Positions 39,583 through 49,490 of a stretch of DNA of 64,000 nucleotides are shown one piece after another. Where the stretch lies: contig NZ_CP117445.1 in the NCBI RefSeq assembly GCF_030687715.1, positions 5,073,501 to 5,137,500 of the forward strand. Reading direction: 5' to 3'. The translations under genes and the position numbers were made by a program. Below the pieces are notes generated by a model. It searched no databases and had not been told where the DNA came from. It saw only the letters and a list, made by a program, of their open reading frames with translations. Each line of letters opens with the position of its first letter. Position 1 is the first letter of the stretch. The stretch is from Pseudomonas sp. FP2196 (GTDB lineage: Bacteria > Pseudomonadota > Gammaproteobacteria > Pseudomonadales > Pseudomonadaceae).

Positions 39583-41265
39583 TTAAAGTGTCGAGAGGAA
39601 GGTGCTGTTATTGGCCTGCCATTCGGTGATGTCGAGGCGGATGCGCTTCTTGTCGAGCTTGCCGACGCTGGTCTTGGGAATTTCCGTAACAACAGCGATC
39701 TGGCTTGGAATCGCCCACTTGCTCAAGTGCCCCAGTTCGACGAATGGCTTGAGGTGTTCCTTGAGCTCGCGCGCCCCGATTTCATGACCTTCGCGGATCA
39801 CCAAGAGGGCAAACGGGCGCTCGCCCCACTGCGGATCGGCGATGCCCACCACTGCTACTTCGCGTACCGCCACATGACGGCTGATCAGGTCTTCGAGGTC
39901 GAGCGAAGAGATCCACTCGCCGCCGGTCTTGATCACGTCCTTGATGCGGTCGCGGATGTCGATCACGCCCATGCTGTCGAGCGTCGCCACGTCACCAGTG
40001 TGCAGCCAGCCGCCGGCCCACAGCTCGGCGCCCTTCTGCGGCTCGTTGAAATAGCCTTCGGTCAGCCACGGTGCGCGCAGCACCAGTTCGCCCTGAGTCT
40101 CGCCGTCCGCCGGGAGAAAGTTGCCCTCGGCATCGACAATGGCAGCTTCCACCAGCGGCCCCGGCACACCGGCCTTGATCCGATAAGTGGTGCGTTCGTC
40201 TTCGGTGCCAGCCATCAACTCATCGTTGAGGTGCGCACATGAGACCAGCGGCCCGGTTTCCGACATGCCGTACGCGGCGGTGAGCTGAATGCCGCGCGCC
40301 TTGGCGGTTTCATACAAGGTGCGATTGAGTGCGCTGCCGCCAATGACGATTTTCCAGCCGCCAAAATCGTTGCCCTGCGCACCTTTGGCGTTGAGCAGCA
40401 TTTGCAGGATGGTCGGTACGCAGTGGGAGAACGTGACCTTCTCCTTGCGCCACAGCTCCACCAGAAACTCCGGGTCATAACGTCCCGGGTAAACCTGTTT
40501 GAGCCCAAGCATGGTCGCCACGTAAGGCAGGCCCCAGGCGTGCACGTGAAACATCGGCGTGATCGGCATGTACACATCGTTGGTGCCGAGCAGGCGCACG
40601 CTGTCGATCGAGCCCATGATCGTCGACACGCCCATGGTGTGCAGCACCAGTTGCCGATGGGTGAAGTACACGCCTTTCGGGTTGCCGGTGGTGCCGGTCG
40701 TATAGAACGTGGTGGCGACCGAGTTTTCGTCGAAATCCTGGAAATCGTACTGTGGACTGGCTGCGGCCAGCAGTTGTTCGTACTCGCCGACCAGATTTGG
40801 CAGCTCGGCGGTTTTTTCCGGCAGATCGGTCAGCAGCAAGGTTTTGTCGACCGTGGTCAGATGCGGCGCGATGGCCTGATACAGCCCGACGAACTCGCTG
40901 TTGACCAGCACAAAGCCGTCCTCGGCGTGGTTCATGGTGTAGAGGATCTGCTCTGGCGACAGGCGCACATTGATGGTGTGGATCACCGCGCCGATCATCG
41001 GAATGGCAAACATGCATTCCAGGTAACGGTGGCTGTCCCAGTCCATCACCGCCACGGTGTCACCGGCCTTGACTCCTGCAGCCGTCAGCACGTTGGCCAG
41101 CCTTGCGACGCGCTCGATCAGGGTCGGATAGCTGTAGCGCAACTGGTCACGGTAGATGATCTCGCGGGTTTTCTCGTAACGGGCGCCGGACATCAACAGC
41201 CGTTTAATCAGCAATGGATACTGGTAGGCCCCATCGGCCGGGGGAATGACGCGAGTCTGCAACAT
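39583..41265 (-). CDS. Acyl-CoA synthetase (AMP-forming; AlkK-like fatty-acid--CoA ligase)
   Basis: 560-residue adenylate-forming enzyme that would activate a carboxylic acid to its CoA thioester. The P-loop TFYTTGTTGNPKGVYFTHR is near residue 186, AYGMSETGPL near 337, the hinge TGDVATLDSMGVIDIRDRIKD near 435, and the catalytic Lys in SVGKLDKKRIR near 540. Overall it resembles AlkK-type medium/long-chain ligases. Same strand and upstream of DUF1302-DUF1329 with a 336-bp gap, so probably co-regulated but separately transcribed. Chain length preference is unknown. Confidence 0.93.
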   Translation of the reverse strand: MLQTRVIPPADGAYQYPLLIKRLLMSGARYEKTREIIYRDQLRYSYPTLIERVARLANVLTAAGVKAGDTVAVMDWDSHRYLECMFAIPMIGAVIHTINVRLSPEQILYTMNHAEDGFVLVNSEFVGLYQAIAPHLTTVDKTLLLTDLPEKTAELPNLVGEYEQLLAAASPQYDFQDFDENSVATTFYTTGTTGNPKGVYFTHRQLVLHTMGVSTIMGSIDSVRLLGTNDVYMPITPMFHVHAWGLPYVATMLGLKQVYPGRYDPEFLVELWRKEKVTFSHCVPTILQMLLNAKGAQGNDFGGWKIVIGGSALNRTLYETAKARGIQLTAAYGMSETGPLVSCAHLNDELMAGTEDERTTYRIKAGVPGPLVEAAIVDAEGNFLPADGETQGELVLRAPWLTEGYFNEPQKGAELWAGGWLHTGDVATLDSMGVIDIRDRIKDVIKTGGEWISSLDLEDLISRHVAVREVAVVGIADPQWGERPFALLVIREGHEIGARELKEHLKPFVELGHLSKWAIPSQIAVVTEIPKTSVGKLDKKRIRLDITEWQANNSTFLSTL

Positions 41266-41410
41266 AAGAATCCCTTTTCTGACTGCACGGTGTTAGGCGA
41301 AGAGTTTTGTACTCTAGATCGCTTATACGCCAGTCAAATCAGCCGAAGGAATGATTTGCACAGCCGTACAAATGCTAGCTCTGCGCCAGCATTTGCCGCT
41401 TCCCTATCGC

Positions 41411-42040
41411 TCAATGCATCTCGGTAAACGCGATTTTCACGCCGAGAGCGATCAATACCGCGCCCATGGTGCGGTCGAACCAGTGACCCATGCGGGCGAA
41501 ACCGGCGCGCACGCGCCGCTGGCTGAACAGCATCGCCACCAGACAGAACCAGACGGCTGTCGCGACCGCCAGATACACCCCGTAACCGGCCTGTACCGCC
41601 AAGGGTGTATGCGGGTTGATCACCACGGTAAATAGAGAAAGGAAGAACAGTGTTGCTTTCGGATTCAGGCCATTGGTCACGAAACCCGAAGTGAACGCCC
41701 CGCGCGCCGTGCGCACGCCGGCTTCCTTGTGCAGGTCATCGGTCACGGTTTTGGCCGGTTGCGCGCGCAGAGCCTTGAAGCCGATGTATAGCAGGTAAGC
41801 CGCAGCCGCCCATTTCAAGGCGTTGAACAGGACAATCGATTGCGACACGATCAGGCCGATGCCGAGTAGCGAATAACCCACATGCAGGAAAATCGCCGTG
41901 CCGACACCCAATGCCGTCCATGTGCCCGCGCGGCGACCATGGGTCACACTCTCGCGCACAACCACGGCAAAGTCCGGGCCGGGGCTGGCGACGGCCAGCA
42001 GGTGGATCAATGCAACGGTCAAGAACTCGGTCCAGTACAT
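41411..42040 (-). CDS. LysE/RhtB-family amino-acid exporter
   Basis: 209-residue inner-membrane exporter with about six membrane spans. The N-terminus MYWTEFLTVALIHLLAVASPGPDFAVVVRES is the LysE/RhtB signature (ASPGPD), followed by GLNPKATLFFLSLFTV near 130. ATG 42040 has AGGAG just upstream. Divergent from the hydroxyacid dehydrogenase. Substrate not predictable from sequence. Confidence 0.92.
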   Translation of the reverse strand: MYWTEFLTVALIHLLAVASPGPDFAVVVRESVTHGRRAGTWTALGVGTAIFLHVGYSLLGIGLIVSQSIVLFNALKWAAAAYLLYIGFKALRAQPAKTVTDDLHKEAGVRTARGAFTSGFVTNGLNPKATLFFLSLFTVVINPHTPLAVQAGYGVYLAVATAVWFCLVAMLFSQRRVRAGFARMGHWFDRTMGAVLIALGVKIAFTEMH

Positions 42041-42131
42041 GGGGGCTCCTTTCGGCCAAGCGTAACGTTTTGTTTCATCTGGTAGGCTCGGCAGATTACG
42101 CCTTCCGTACAACGCACAAAAGGTACAGTTG

Positions 42132-43097
42132 ATGACGAACCCGCGCCGCGCCGTATTCCTCGATCACCCTTCGCTGGATCTTGGCGATCTCGATCTCAGC
42201 CCGTTGCGCGCCTGCTTCAGCGACCTGCAACTGTTCGCCCAGACCTTGCCTGAACAAGTCGCTGAACGCCTGCAAGGCGCAACAGTAGCGATCAGCAACA
42301 AGATCCTGATCGATGCCGCCGCGATGGCTGCCAATCCCGATCTGAAACTGATCCTGATCACCGCCACCGGCACCAACAACGTCGATCTCGCGGCCGCCCG
42401 CGCCCATGGCATCACCGTATGCAACTGCCAGGGCTACGGCACCCCGTCGGTGGCGCAACACACGATCATGCTGCTGCTCAACCTCGCTACCCGCCTGTCC
42501 GATTACCAGAAAGCCGTCGGTGAAGGTCGCTGGCAGCAGGCGAAACAGTTCTGTCTGCTCGACTACCCGATTGTCGAACTCGAAGGCAAAACCCTTGGCC
42601 TGCTCGGTCACGGCGAACTCGGCGGCGCCGTCGCACGGTTGGCTGAAGCCTTCGGTATGCGCGTTTTGCTCGGGCAAATTCCGGGGCGCCCTGCTCGTCC
42701 GGATCGCCTGCCACTGGATGAACTGTTGCCGCAGATCGATGCCCTCACCCTGCACTGCCCGCTCAACGAGCACACCCGCCACTTCATCGGCGCCCGCGAA
42801 CTGGCATCGATGAAACCCGGGGCGTTCGTGGTCAACACCGCTCGCGGCGGACTGATTGATGAACAAGCCTTGGCCGACGCCTTGCGCGCCGGTCATCTGG
42901 GCGGCGCTGCTACTGATGTGCTCAGCGTCGAGCCGCCGACCCGAGGCAATCCATTGCTGACCGCCGACATCCCGCGTCTCATCGTCACACCGCACAACGC
43001 CTGGGGCAGTCGCGAGGCCCGACAGCGCATCGTTGGCCAATTGACCGAAAACGCCCAGGCGTTCTTCAGCGGTAAGGCGCTGCGGGTCGTCAGTTGA
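42132..43097 (+). CDS. D-2-hydroxyacid dehydrogenase (hydroxypyruvate reductase-like)
   Basis: 321-residue NAD(P)H-dependent dehydrogenase. The nucleotide-binding GHGELGGAVARLAEAFGMRV is near residue 157, with catalytic Arg in NTARGGLIDEQALADAL, catalytic Glu in DVLSVEPP and the catalytic His in VTPHNAWGS. Closest by eye to glycerate/hydroxypyruvate reductases (HprA). A TTG codon directly precedes the ATG. Divergent from the LysE-type exporter by 91 bp. Confidence 0.92.
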   Translation: MTNPRRAVFLDHPSLDLGDLDLSPLRACFSDLQLFAQTLPEQVAERLQGATVAISNKILIDAAAMAANPDLKLILITATGTNNVDLAAARAHGITVCNCQGYGTPSVAQHTIMLLLNLATRLSDYQKAVGEGRWQQAKQFCLLDYPIVELEGKTLGLLGHGELGGAVARLAEAFGMRVLLGQIPGRPARPDRLPLDELLPQIDALTLHCPLNEHTRHFIGARELASMKPGAFVVNTARGGLIDEQALADALRAGHLGGAATDVLSVEPPTRGNPLLTADIPRLIVTPHNAWGSREARQRIVGQLTENAQAFFSGKALRVVS

Positions 43098-43129
43098 TAA
43101 ACTGCGGCACTTTTTTTTGAGGAGCAGTT

Positions 43130-44128
43130 ATGGATCCGCGCAGTGAAGTACTGCTTCGTCAGGCCGAGTTATTTCAGGGTTCATTGTTGTTGGCCGGGTT
43201 GCCTGCCGACGATTTGCTCGGGCGCCTGCCCAACGCCTTTGGCTGGTGCTGGCACGCCGGCGACCAAGCTGCGCTCGATGCTCGCTTCGAAGGCCGCAGC
43301 CATTTTGGTGTGGACATTCCTGAGCGCGAGTTCGACAGCGCTGTGGTTTTTTTGCCCAAGTCCAAGGACCTGACCGATTACATCCTCAACGCCGTGGCGG
43401 CGCGCCTGGCCGGTCGTGAAGTGTTTCTGGTCGGGGAAAAACGCAGCGGCATCGAAGGCGCGTCCAAACAGCTCAACCCGTTCGGCAAGCCCCGTAAACT
43501 CGACAGCGCACGTCACTGCCAACTATGGCAAGTGACGGTCGCCAATGCCCCTGAAGCCAAAACGCTGGAAAGTCTGGCGCAAACCTATGAATTGCCGCTG
43601 GCGGAAGGCCCGCTGAAAGTCATCAGCCTGCCGGGCGTGTTCAGCCACGGTCGACTGGATCGCGGCAGCGCCTTGCTGCTGGAGCATCTGGACAAACTGC
43701 CCAGCGGTCATTTGCTCGACTTCGGTTGTGGCGCAGGTGTATTGGGCGCTGCGGTCAAACGTCGCTATCCGCACAATCAGGTGACATTGCTCGACGTCGA
43801 CGCGTTTGCCGCCGCCAGCAGCCGTCTGACCTTGGCGGCCAATGGTCTGGAAGCCGAGGTGCTGACCGGCGACGGGATCGATGCCGCGCCTATGGGTTTG
43901 AGCGCCATTCTGAGCAATCCCCCGTTCCATGTCGGCGTGCATACCGACTATTTCGCTACCGAGAATTTGCTGCGAAAAGCGGCCAAACATCTGAAAAACG
44001 GCGGCGAACTGCGCTTGGTCGCGAACAGTTTTCTGAAGTATCAACCACTGATCGAAGAGCATCTTGGGGTCTGTGCGATCAAGGCCGAAGGCAATGGTTT
44101 CCGGATTTACCGGGCCAAGCGCGGCTGA
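43130..44128 (+). CDS. rsmC: 16S rRNA (guanine1207-N2)-methyltransferase RsmC
   Basis: 332 residues. Two tandem methyltransferase-fold halves: a non-catalytic N-terminal half and an active C-terminal half with the SAM motif [15 protein letters not shown] near 198, [12 protein letters not shown], and the catalytic NPPF in [15 protein letters not shown] near 261. This arrangement and the NPPFH motif are specific to RsmC/RlmG. AGGAG precedes the ATG. Confidence 0.94.
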   Translation: MDPRSEVLLRQAELFQGSLLLAGLPADDLLGRLPNAFGWCWHAGDQAALDARFEGRSHFGVDIPEREFDSAVVFLPKSKDLTDYILNAVAARLAGREVFLVGEKRSGIEGASKQLNPFGKPRKLDSARHCQLWQVTVANAPEAKTLESLAQTYELPLAEGPLKVISLPGVFSHGRLDRGSALLLEHLDKLPSGHLLDFGCGAGVLGAAVKRRYPHNQVTLLDVDAFAAASSRLTLAANGLEAEVLTGDGIDAAPMGLSAILSNPPFHVGVHTDYFATENLLRKAAKHLKNGGELRLVANSFLKYQPLIEEHLGVCAIKAEGNGFRIYRAKRG

Positions 44129-44159
44129 AAATTTGTTCTTGCTCTATCGGTTTTGCGAA

Positions 44160-44372
44160 GGCAGAATCCGCTCCGTCCTAGGGGAGTAGTCTCCCACGAG
44201 CACCAAGCTCGTCCGGCATACGTCAACATACTTGATCCTCAGATCATGGCGTATGCGACCCAAGCGTCCGCACCAGACGGATCGCAGGGTTTGACAAGAC
44301 CTATGACACGCACACCTTACCCGGGGCGGGAAGGCTGTACGTGTCATAGCCGTGTCGACCCGCCCCTTAGGA
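44160..44372 (+). ncRNA. yybP-ykoY (Mn2+) riboswitch
   Basis: The segment TCCTAGGGGAGTAGTC (44177-44192) matches the invariant L1 GGGGAGTAG of the yybP-ykoY class, and CGGGAAGGCTGTACGTGTCAT (44328-44348 region) matches the second conserved junction strand. Between them lie several hairpins (for example CATACGTC... / GGCGTATG, an expanded P3/P4). It directly precedes a GDT1/UPF0016 manganese exporter, a typical target. In known cases Mn2+ binding opens gene expression. Boundaries are approximate. Confidence 0.85.
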
Positions 44373-44380
44373 AAATCCTG

Positions 44381-44965
44381 ATGCTGGACTCGTTACTCGT
44401 TCCTACCGCAATCGTTGCCTTGGCCGAAATCGGCGACAAGACGCAATTGCTCGCGCTGATTCTCGCTGCTCGCTTCCGCAAACCCTGGCCGATCATTGCC
44501 GGTATTGTCGCCGCGACCCTGGCCAACCACGCAGCAGCCGGCGCGGTGGGTGCCTGGTTCGGCAGCTTCTTCTCCGATTCGGTATTGCACTGGATTCTCG
44601 CCGCAAGCTTCGCCGCCACGGCGCTGTGGACATTGGTTCCGGACAAGATGGACGACGATGAAGCGAGCACGGCACGCAAATTCGGGCCATTCCTGACCAC
44701 GCTGATCGCGTTCTTCCTTGCGGAAATCGGTGACAAGACGCAGATCGCCACAGTCATGCTGGCTGCGCAATATCCTGAGTTGTGGCTGGTGATTATCGGC
44801 ACCACCCTGGGCATGTTGATTGCGAACGTGCCGGTGGTATTGGCGGGTAACTTTGCCGCGGACAAACTACCGCTGACCCTGATCCGTCGCCTGGCGGCTT
44901 CGGCATTCCTGATTCTGGCGATTGTTGCGGTGTACAAGGCGATGCAGAGCAGTGGCTGGGTTTAA
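44381..44965 (+). CDS. TMEM165/GDT1 (UPF0016) family manganese exporter (MneA-like)
   Basis: 194-residue inner-membrane protein with six predicted spans in two inverted repeats, each carrying the E-x-G-D-(KR)-(TS) motif: ALAEIGDKTQLLA near residue 14 and FLAEIGDKTQIAT near 115. Members export Mn2+ in bacteria (MneA of Vibrio) and transport Mn2+/Ca2+ in eukaryotes. ATG 44381 has AGGAAA about 7 bases upstream. Preceded by a yybP-ykoY riboswitch, so expression should rise with intracellular manganese. Confidence 0.93.
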   Translation: MLDSLLVPTAIVALAEIGDKTQLLALILAARFRKPWPIIAGIVAATLANHAAAGAVGAWFGSFFSDSVLHWILAASFAATALWTLVPDKMDDDEASTARKFGPFLTTLIAFFLAEIGDKTQIATVMLAAQYPELWLVIIGTTLGMLIANVPVVLAGNFAADKLPLTLIRRLAASAFLILAIVAVYKAMQSSGWV

Positions 44966-44991
44966 TCCGGCCTCCTGATCTGGCACTGACC

Positions 44992-45021
44992 TGTGGCGAG
45001 GGGATTTATCCCCTCGCCACA
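44992..45021. repeat. Short palindrome TGTGGCGAGGGGAT (REP-like)
   Basis: Perfect 14-bp arms around a TT loop between the convergent exporter and M48 protease genes. No T-run. It resembles the GTGGCGAGGGGATTTATCCCC palindrome repeated in P. fluorescens genomes; it may also act as a transcript end. Confidence 0.65.
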
Positions 45022-45056
45022 ATGAAATCCAATAAACCACAGAAACTGCGGCAGTC

Positions 45057-45875
45057 TCAGGACTTCGGTGCTTTCTCGTACAGCGGCATGACTTTCGGAA
45101 TCGCCGCCTGCAACGAAGCAATACGGCTGGTCGACGCCGGGTGAGTGCTCATGAACTCCGGTGGCGAACCTTCCGAGGCCTTGCTCATCTTGTTCCACAG
45201 GGTGATCGCCGCGTTCGGGTTGTATCCGGCACGGGCGGCCAGTTCCAGCCCGATCAGGTCGGCTTCGTTTTCGTTGGCCCGGCTGTTAGGCAAGGTCATG
45301 CCGTAGTTGGCCACGGTGTCGGCCAGCGCCAGGCTGTCCTGACCCAAGCCAAACAAAGCACCCGCACCCTGCTTGGCCATCTCCATACCGTATGCCTTGG
45401 ACATCGCTTCACGACCATGCTCGCGCAAGGCGTGGGCGATTTCATGGCCCATGACGGCGGCGATTTCATCGTCGGTGAGTTTCAGGCTGTCGATCAGCCC
45501 GGTGTAGAAAATGATCTTGCCGCCAGGGCCGCAGTTGGCGTTGAGCTCATCGCTCTTGATCAGATTGACTTCCCATTGCCACTGAGCGGCATCCGGACGG
45601 AAGTTCGGCGCCTGGGCGATCAGGCGATTGGCAATGGCCTGAACCCGCTTGGCCTCCGGGCTGGTCTTGTCCAGCACGCCTTTGCTCGATGCTTCGCCGA
45701 CGGTCTTCTGATAGGACTGGGCATACATCTGGTCGACCTCTTGCGAGGACAGCATGCTGAACATGTACTGTTTGCGCTCCACGCCCACGGCGCCGCCGCT
45801 GGTGGTGTTGACCGACTGACAACCGGCCAGCAACAGCGCTGCGCTCAGTGCACTTATAACCAATGTCTTGTTCAT
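45057..45875 (-). CDS. M48-family periplasmic metalloprotease lipoprotein (LoiP-like)
   Basis: 272 residues. Lipobox LLLAGC (Cys19), then an M48 zinc protease domain with VMGHEIAHALREHGREAM near residue 142 (HExxH) and the third ligand Glu in NENEADLIGLELAARAGY near 203. It ends after a substrate-edge segment (FMSTHPASTSRIASLQAAIPKV) without a TPR domain, similar in size to E. coli LoiP (YggG), an envelope-quality protease. Confidence 0.92.
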   Translation of the reverse strand: MNKTLVISALSAALLLAGCQSVNTTSGGAVGVERKQYMFSMLSSQEVDQMYAQSYQKTVGEASSKGVLDKTSPEAKRVQAIANRLIAQAPNFRPDAAQWQWEVNLIKSDELNANCGPGGKIIFYTGLIDSLKLTDDEIAAVMGHEIAHALREHGREAMSKAYGMEMAKQGAGALFGLGQDSLALADTVANYGMTLPNSRANENEADLIGLELAARAGYNPNAAITLWNKMSKASEGSPPEFMSTHPASTSRIASLQAAIPKVMPLYEKAPKS

Positions 45876-46136
45876 TCAAAAGCTCCCTGAAAACCTGCGC
45901 GTATCCTAGGCGGGTAATTGTATCGGCGCCAGATACAACAGACGTGTTGCAGCGACTTTCAGATGTTTCCCATTATCAATGTCGTAAAAAATTCACAGCG
46001 ACCGGCAAGCCCCGACAACTGCGTCGCGCACTGATCCATTTGCGACATCCCCGTCCAATCATGCCTTGCACCACTCATGGCCCAATGCCCGCTGCCGATA
46101 CAACAGCGCAGACGTCCTCTTGCGTGCGGAGCTCCC

Positions 46137-48278
46137 ATGAAGTTCAAGTCGATCCAGTTTTCCGTTGCCGCCCTGGCCGGCGCCATCGTCCTCAGCGTGG
46201 TCGCCGCGCTGGTGCTGTACGCGCTGTTCTCCGGCGCTCGCACTCAGGACATGGTGCAGCAGCGCACTCAGGCGCAGTTCGAGCAAGTCATCGAACAACG
46301 TCTGACTTCGCTGGCGCAGACCCAGGCCAGCCAGATCCAGCGCGAACTCGAAGCGCCGCTGCTGATTGCCGGTGGACTGGTGCGGGTCAATGCCCTGCTC
46401 GGCACGCCGGGCGCCGATGGTCAGCCGCGCCTGACCGTCAGCCGTGAGCAACTGATCAGCCTGATCAAAGAGAACGTCGAGAAGAACCCGAAGATTCTCG
46501 GCACCTACATCGCCTGGGAAAAAAACGCGCTGGACCACAATGACTCGGCCTACGTTGGCACCAGCGTAGTCGGTATCGATTCGGCCAACGGGCGATTCCT
46601 GCCATGGTGGTTCCGCAATGACGACGGCACCCTGGGCCTGGACAAACTGGTGGATGTCGACGACCAGAAAGTCCTGTCGACCGGCGTGCGTGCCAGCGAG
46701 TACTACCTGTGCTCGAAAGAAAACAAAAAATCCTGCGTGATCGATCCGGCGCCGTACAAGGTCGGCGACAAGATCGTCATGCTTGCCTCCTTTATTGAAC
46801 CGATCATGCTCAACGGCGCGTTCCAGGGCATCGTTGGCGCCGACCTGTCGGTGAACTTCATTCAGGAAATGCTCCTCGCTGCGAACCAGAAGCTGTACAG
46901 CGGCGCCGGGCAAATGGCCCTGGTCGGCAGCAACGGACGGATCGTTGCCTACACCAAGGACCCGAGCAAATTCGGCGAAAAGGTCAGTGACATTCTCGAC
47001 GCAGAGCAGATCGCCAACATGGCCAGTCTCAAGCGCGGCGAAGTCACCTACTCCGTCGACAAGGACAAGGGCCGCATCGAGCTATATCTGCCGTTCGGTA
47101 TTGGCCAGACTGACGCGCGCTGGACGTTGATGCTGCAACTGCCACTGAACGCGGTGATGGCGGATCTGCAAAAACTCCAGGGCGACCTCGACACCCAGCG
47201 CAAATCCGACACCTTCGGCATGGCCATGGTCGGCCTGATCATTGCGGGCATCGGCCTGCTGGTGATCTGGCTGGTGGGCCACGGCATCGCCCGACCGCTG
47301 AAGCAAATGGTCGCCATGCTCGATGACATCGCCAAAGGTGAGGGCGACCTGACCCGTCGCTTGAGCAGTGATCGCAGCGATGAACTCGGCTCGATCGCCA
47401 AGGGTTTCAACACCTTCCTCGCCAAGTTGCAGGCGATGATCACGCAGGTGGTGACGTCGGTGCAGAGCGTCAGCGATTCCTCGGAACACACCGCCGACAT
47501 CGCGATTCGCACCAACATCGGCATCCAGAAACAAATGGCCGAGATCGATCAGGTCGCCACCGCTGTGCAGGAAATGACGGCTACCGCGCAAGATGTCGCA
47601 CGCAACGCGACCCAGGCTGCGCAAGCCGCCAGCCATGCCGATCAAGCAGCCAGCCAAGGCATGCAGATCGTCCGTGACACTTCGAACTCAATTGGCGTGC
47701 TGGCTGTAGAAATCGGCAAGGCTGTGGACGTGGTGCAAACACTGGCCAAGGACAGCGAGAACATCAACGCGATCCTTACCGCGATTCGCGGGATTGCCGA
47801 GCAAACCAACCTGTTGGCGCTTAACGCGGCCATCGAGGCGGCGCGCGCCGGGGAACAGGGTCGTGGCTTCGCCGTGGTCGCGGACGAAGTGCGCAATCTG
47901 GCGCAGAAGACCCAGAAAGCCACCGAAGAAATCCAGTCCATGATTCAGCAACTGCAACAAGGCACCCGCGACGTGGTGCGGGTCATGGAAGACAGCCAGA
48001 ATCGCACCGACGAAAGTGTGCAACACGCGGCAAAAGCGGCGGAGGCGCTGGAGACGATCACTCAGGCAGTGTCGGTGATCAATGACATGAACACGCAGAT
48101 TGCCAGTGCGGCGGAAGAGCAGAGTGCGGTGGCCGACGACATCAATCGCAACGTGATCAATATCGGGCAAGTGGCCAATGAAGTGGCGGGCGGCGCGGAT
48201 GAGTCGAGTTCGGCGAGCGCGGATCTGACCAAATTGGCGGAGCAGCAGCGGCGGCTGATCAATCAGTTCAAGGTTTAA
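46137..48278 (+). CDS. Methyl-accepting chemotaxis protein (dCACHE sensor)
   Basis: 713 residues. TM1 (about 8-32), a roughly 325-residue periplasmic double-CACHE ligand domain ([12 protein letters not shown] and [15 protein letters not shown] are the typical dCACHE strands), TM2 (about 358-383), HAMP (384-436) and a cytoplasmic signalling domain with the hairpin tip [20 protein letters not shown] and [15 protein letters not shown]. There is no C-terminal CheR/CheB pentapeptide. ATG 46137 is chosen because the transmembrane start [13 protein letters not shown] follows. The ligand cannot be read off; dCACHE domains often bind amino acids. Confidence 0.95.
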   Translation: MKFKSIQFSVAALAGAIVLSVVAALVLYALFSGARTQDMVQQRTQAQFEQVIEQRLTSLAQTQASQIQRELEAPLLIAGGLVRVNALLGTPGADGQPRLTVSREQLISLIKENVEKNPKILGTYIAWEKNALDHNDSAYVGTSVVGIDSANGRFLPWWFRNDDGTLGLDKLVDVDDQKVLSTGVRASEYYLCSKENKKSCVIDPAPYKVGDKIVMLASFIEPIMLNGAFQGIVGADLSVNFIQEMLLAANQKLYSGAGQMALVGSNGRIVAYTKDPSKFGEKVSDILDAEQIANMASLKRGEVTYSVDKDKGRIELYLPFGIGQTDARWTLMLQLPLNAVMADLQKLQGDLDTQRKSDTFGMAMVGLIIAGIGLLVIWLVGHGIARPLKQMVAMLDDIAKGEGDLTRRLSSDRSDELGSIAKGFNTFLAKLQAMITQVVTSVQSVSDSSEHTADIAIRTNIGIQKQMAEIDQVATAVQEMTATAQDVARNATQAAQAASHADQAASQGMQIVRDTSNSIGVLAVEIGKAVDVVQTLAKDSENINAILTAIRGIAEQTNLLALNAAIEAARAGEQGRGFAVVADEVRNLAQKTQKATEEIQSMIQQLQQGTRDVVRVMEDSQNRTDESVQHAAKAAEALETITQAVSVINDMNTQIASAAEEQSAVADDINRNVINIGQVANEVAGGADESSSASADLTKLAEQQRRLINQFKV

Positions 48279-48282
48279 GGGC

Positions 48283-48369
48283 AAGATCAAAAGATCGCAG
48301 CCTTCGGCAGCTCCTACATGGATATGTGCGTTTCCCTGTAGGAGCTGCCGAAGGCTGCGATCTTTTCGC
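48283..48369. repeat. REP-like palindrome (GGCTGCGATCTTTTGA type)
   Basis: GATCAAAAGATCGCAGCCTTC inverted against GAAGGCTGCGATCTTTT with a CTCCTACATG...GTAGGAG inner pair. Lies between convergent genes. Confidence 0.85.
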
Positions 48370-48377
48370 TTTTCAAA

Positions 48378-49001
48378 TTAGCCCGGGGTCAGACACTCCG
48401 GCCCGTTGAGCTTGGGATCATTGACCAGGTTCGCCAACACCCGCTCGCGCAACGCAGCAGGCTCACTGGCGAGCAACGCCTGCAAGGTATGCAACGGCGT
48501 CTCGGGATCCAGCCACGCCGCCTGCCCGGCCTCATCCAGAATCAACGGCCGCCGCTGACTGGCCGCAGGCTGAGTGATCACCGCCGTGCTCAGCCACACC
48601 TGCTCCTGCACCGGATACGCTTCCCAGATCGCCGCAAAAAACAGCGAAGCGCCCTCACCCGGTGTCAGCCAGTAAGGCCGCTTGCGCTGGGTCCCGCGCC
48701 ATTCATAAAAACCGTTGGCCGGCAGCAGGCAACGACGCAGGCGCAAGGCTTCACGAAACATCGGCTGCTCGGCCACCGTTTCCGCCCGGGCGTGGGCCGG
48801 GGTACGTGACAGATCGGTCAGCCACGGCGGCGTCAGCCCCCAACGCGCTCGGGCCAGCGTGCGCTGGCCGTCTTCACCGGCACGCAGCATCAACACCGAA
48901 TCATTGGGGGAAATGTTCCACTGCGCCAGTTGATCGGCAGGAAAACCTGGCAGGGCCGCGAAGTCGCGGTTCCAGCGAAACAGGGCATAACGTCCACACA
49001 T
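48378..49001 (-). CDS. SOS response-associated peptidase (SRAP/HMCES, YedK-like)
   Basis: 207-residue SRAP-domain protein. Cys2 of MCGRYALFRW becomes the N-terminal nucleophile that forms a thiazolidine link with abasic sites in single-stranded DNA. Other conserved residues lie in LLPANGFYEWRG (Glu near 102) and AAIWEAYP. Length and motifs match E. coli YedK. No LexA box was recognised upstream. Confidence 0.94.
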   Translation of the reverse strand: MCGRYALFRWNRDFAALPGFPADQLAQWNISPNDSVLMLRAGEDGQRTLARARWGLTPPWLTDLSRTPAHARAETVAEQPMFREALRLRRCLLPANGFYEWRGTQRKRPYWLTPGEGASLFFAAIWEAYPVQEQVWLSTAVITQPAASQRRPLILDEAGQAAWLDPETPLHTLQALLASEPAALRERVLANLVNDPKLNGPECLTPG

Positions 49002-49037
49002 GGGGCAACACGGCTCACAAATAAAACGAACGCCAGC

Positions 49038-49298
49038 CTAACAGACCAGCGTACCGGGGAAGCTCTCCGGTTCATCGCCCGGTAGCGGCAGCGCGGCATT
49101 GTACGCGGTGATCAGCTCAAGGGCGTATTCGGCCTTATCATTGTCGACCGACAGCCCCAACAGGCCAAAGATCGGCAACTCGCCGGTGCCGCCGAGCAGA
49201 TCCCGCCCCATCAGGTGCGCCTCGATGCCTTCGCTGGCGAGCATGCCCTTGAGCATCTCGCCTTCCATCAGGTTTTCCGGCTCGTAGATTCGCTGCAT
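49038..49298 (-). CDS. DUF2007 domain protein
   Basis: 86-residue cytoplasmic protein with a DUF2007 (GlnB-like) fold: MQRIYEPENLMEGEMLKGMLASEGI near the start and LGLSVDNDKAEYALELI later. The family is described as a putative signal-transducing protein, but the role is unknown. Stop codon to the next upstream gene is 9 bases, so it is co-transcribed with the CPXCG protein. Confidence 0.85.
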   Translation of the reverse strand: MQRIYEPENLMEGEMLKGMLASEGIEAHLMGRDLLGGTGELPIFGLLGLSVDNDKAEYALELITAYNAALPLPGDEPESFPGTLVC

Positions 49299-49307
49299 GG
49301 GCGCCCC

Positions 49308-49490
49308 TCACTCGTTTTCGCTGAAGACTTCCAGGTGCCACTCATCTTCGTGAACCTGCAATACGAACGTGATCGGTCGACAACACACCTGACAGTCCTC
49401 GATATAGGTCTGATCACCGCCAGACCGATCCACAGTCGTTTCAACTTCTTCACCACAATACGGACATTCGTACAGTGCGCTCTCCAGCAT
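49308..49490 (-). CDS. CPXCG-motif cysteine-rich zinc-ribbon protein
   Basis: 60 residues, with CPYC at 9-12 and CQVCCRPI at 33-40, forming a probable zinc ribbon of the CPXCG family. Function unknown. It is directly upstream of and probably coupled to the DUF2007 gene. Confidence 0.87.
   Translation of the reverse strand: MLESALYECPYCGEEVETTVDRSGGDQTYIEDCQVCCRPITFVLQVHEDEWHLEVFSENE

Noticed and set aside
44992..45021. Palindrome as a strong terminator
   Set aside because: No T-run follows on either strand; recorded as a repeat instead.
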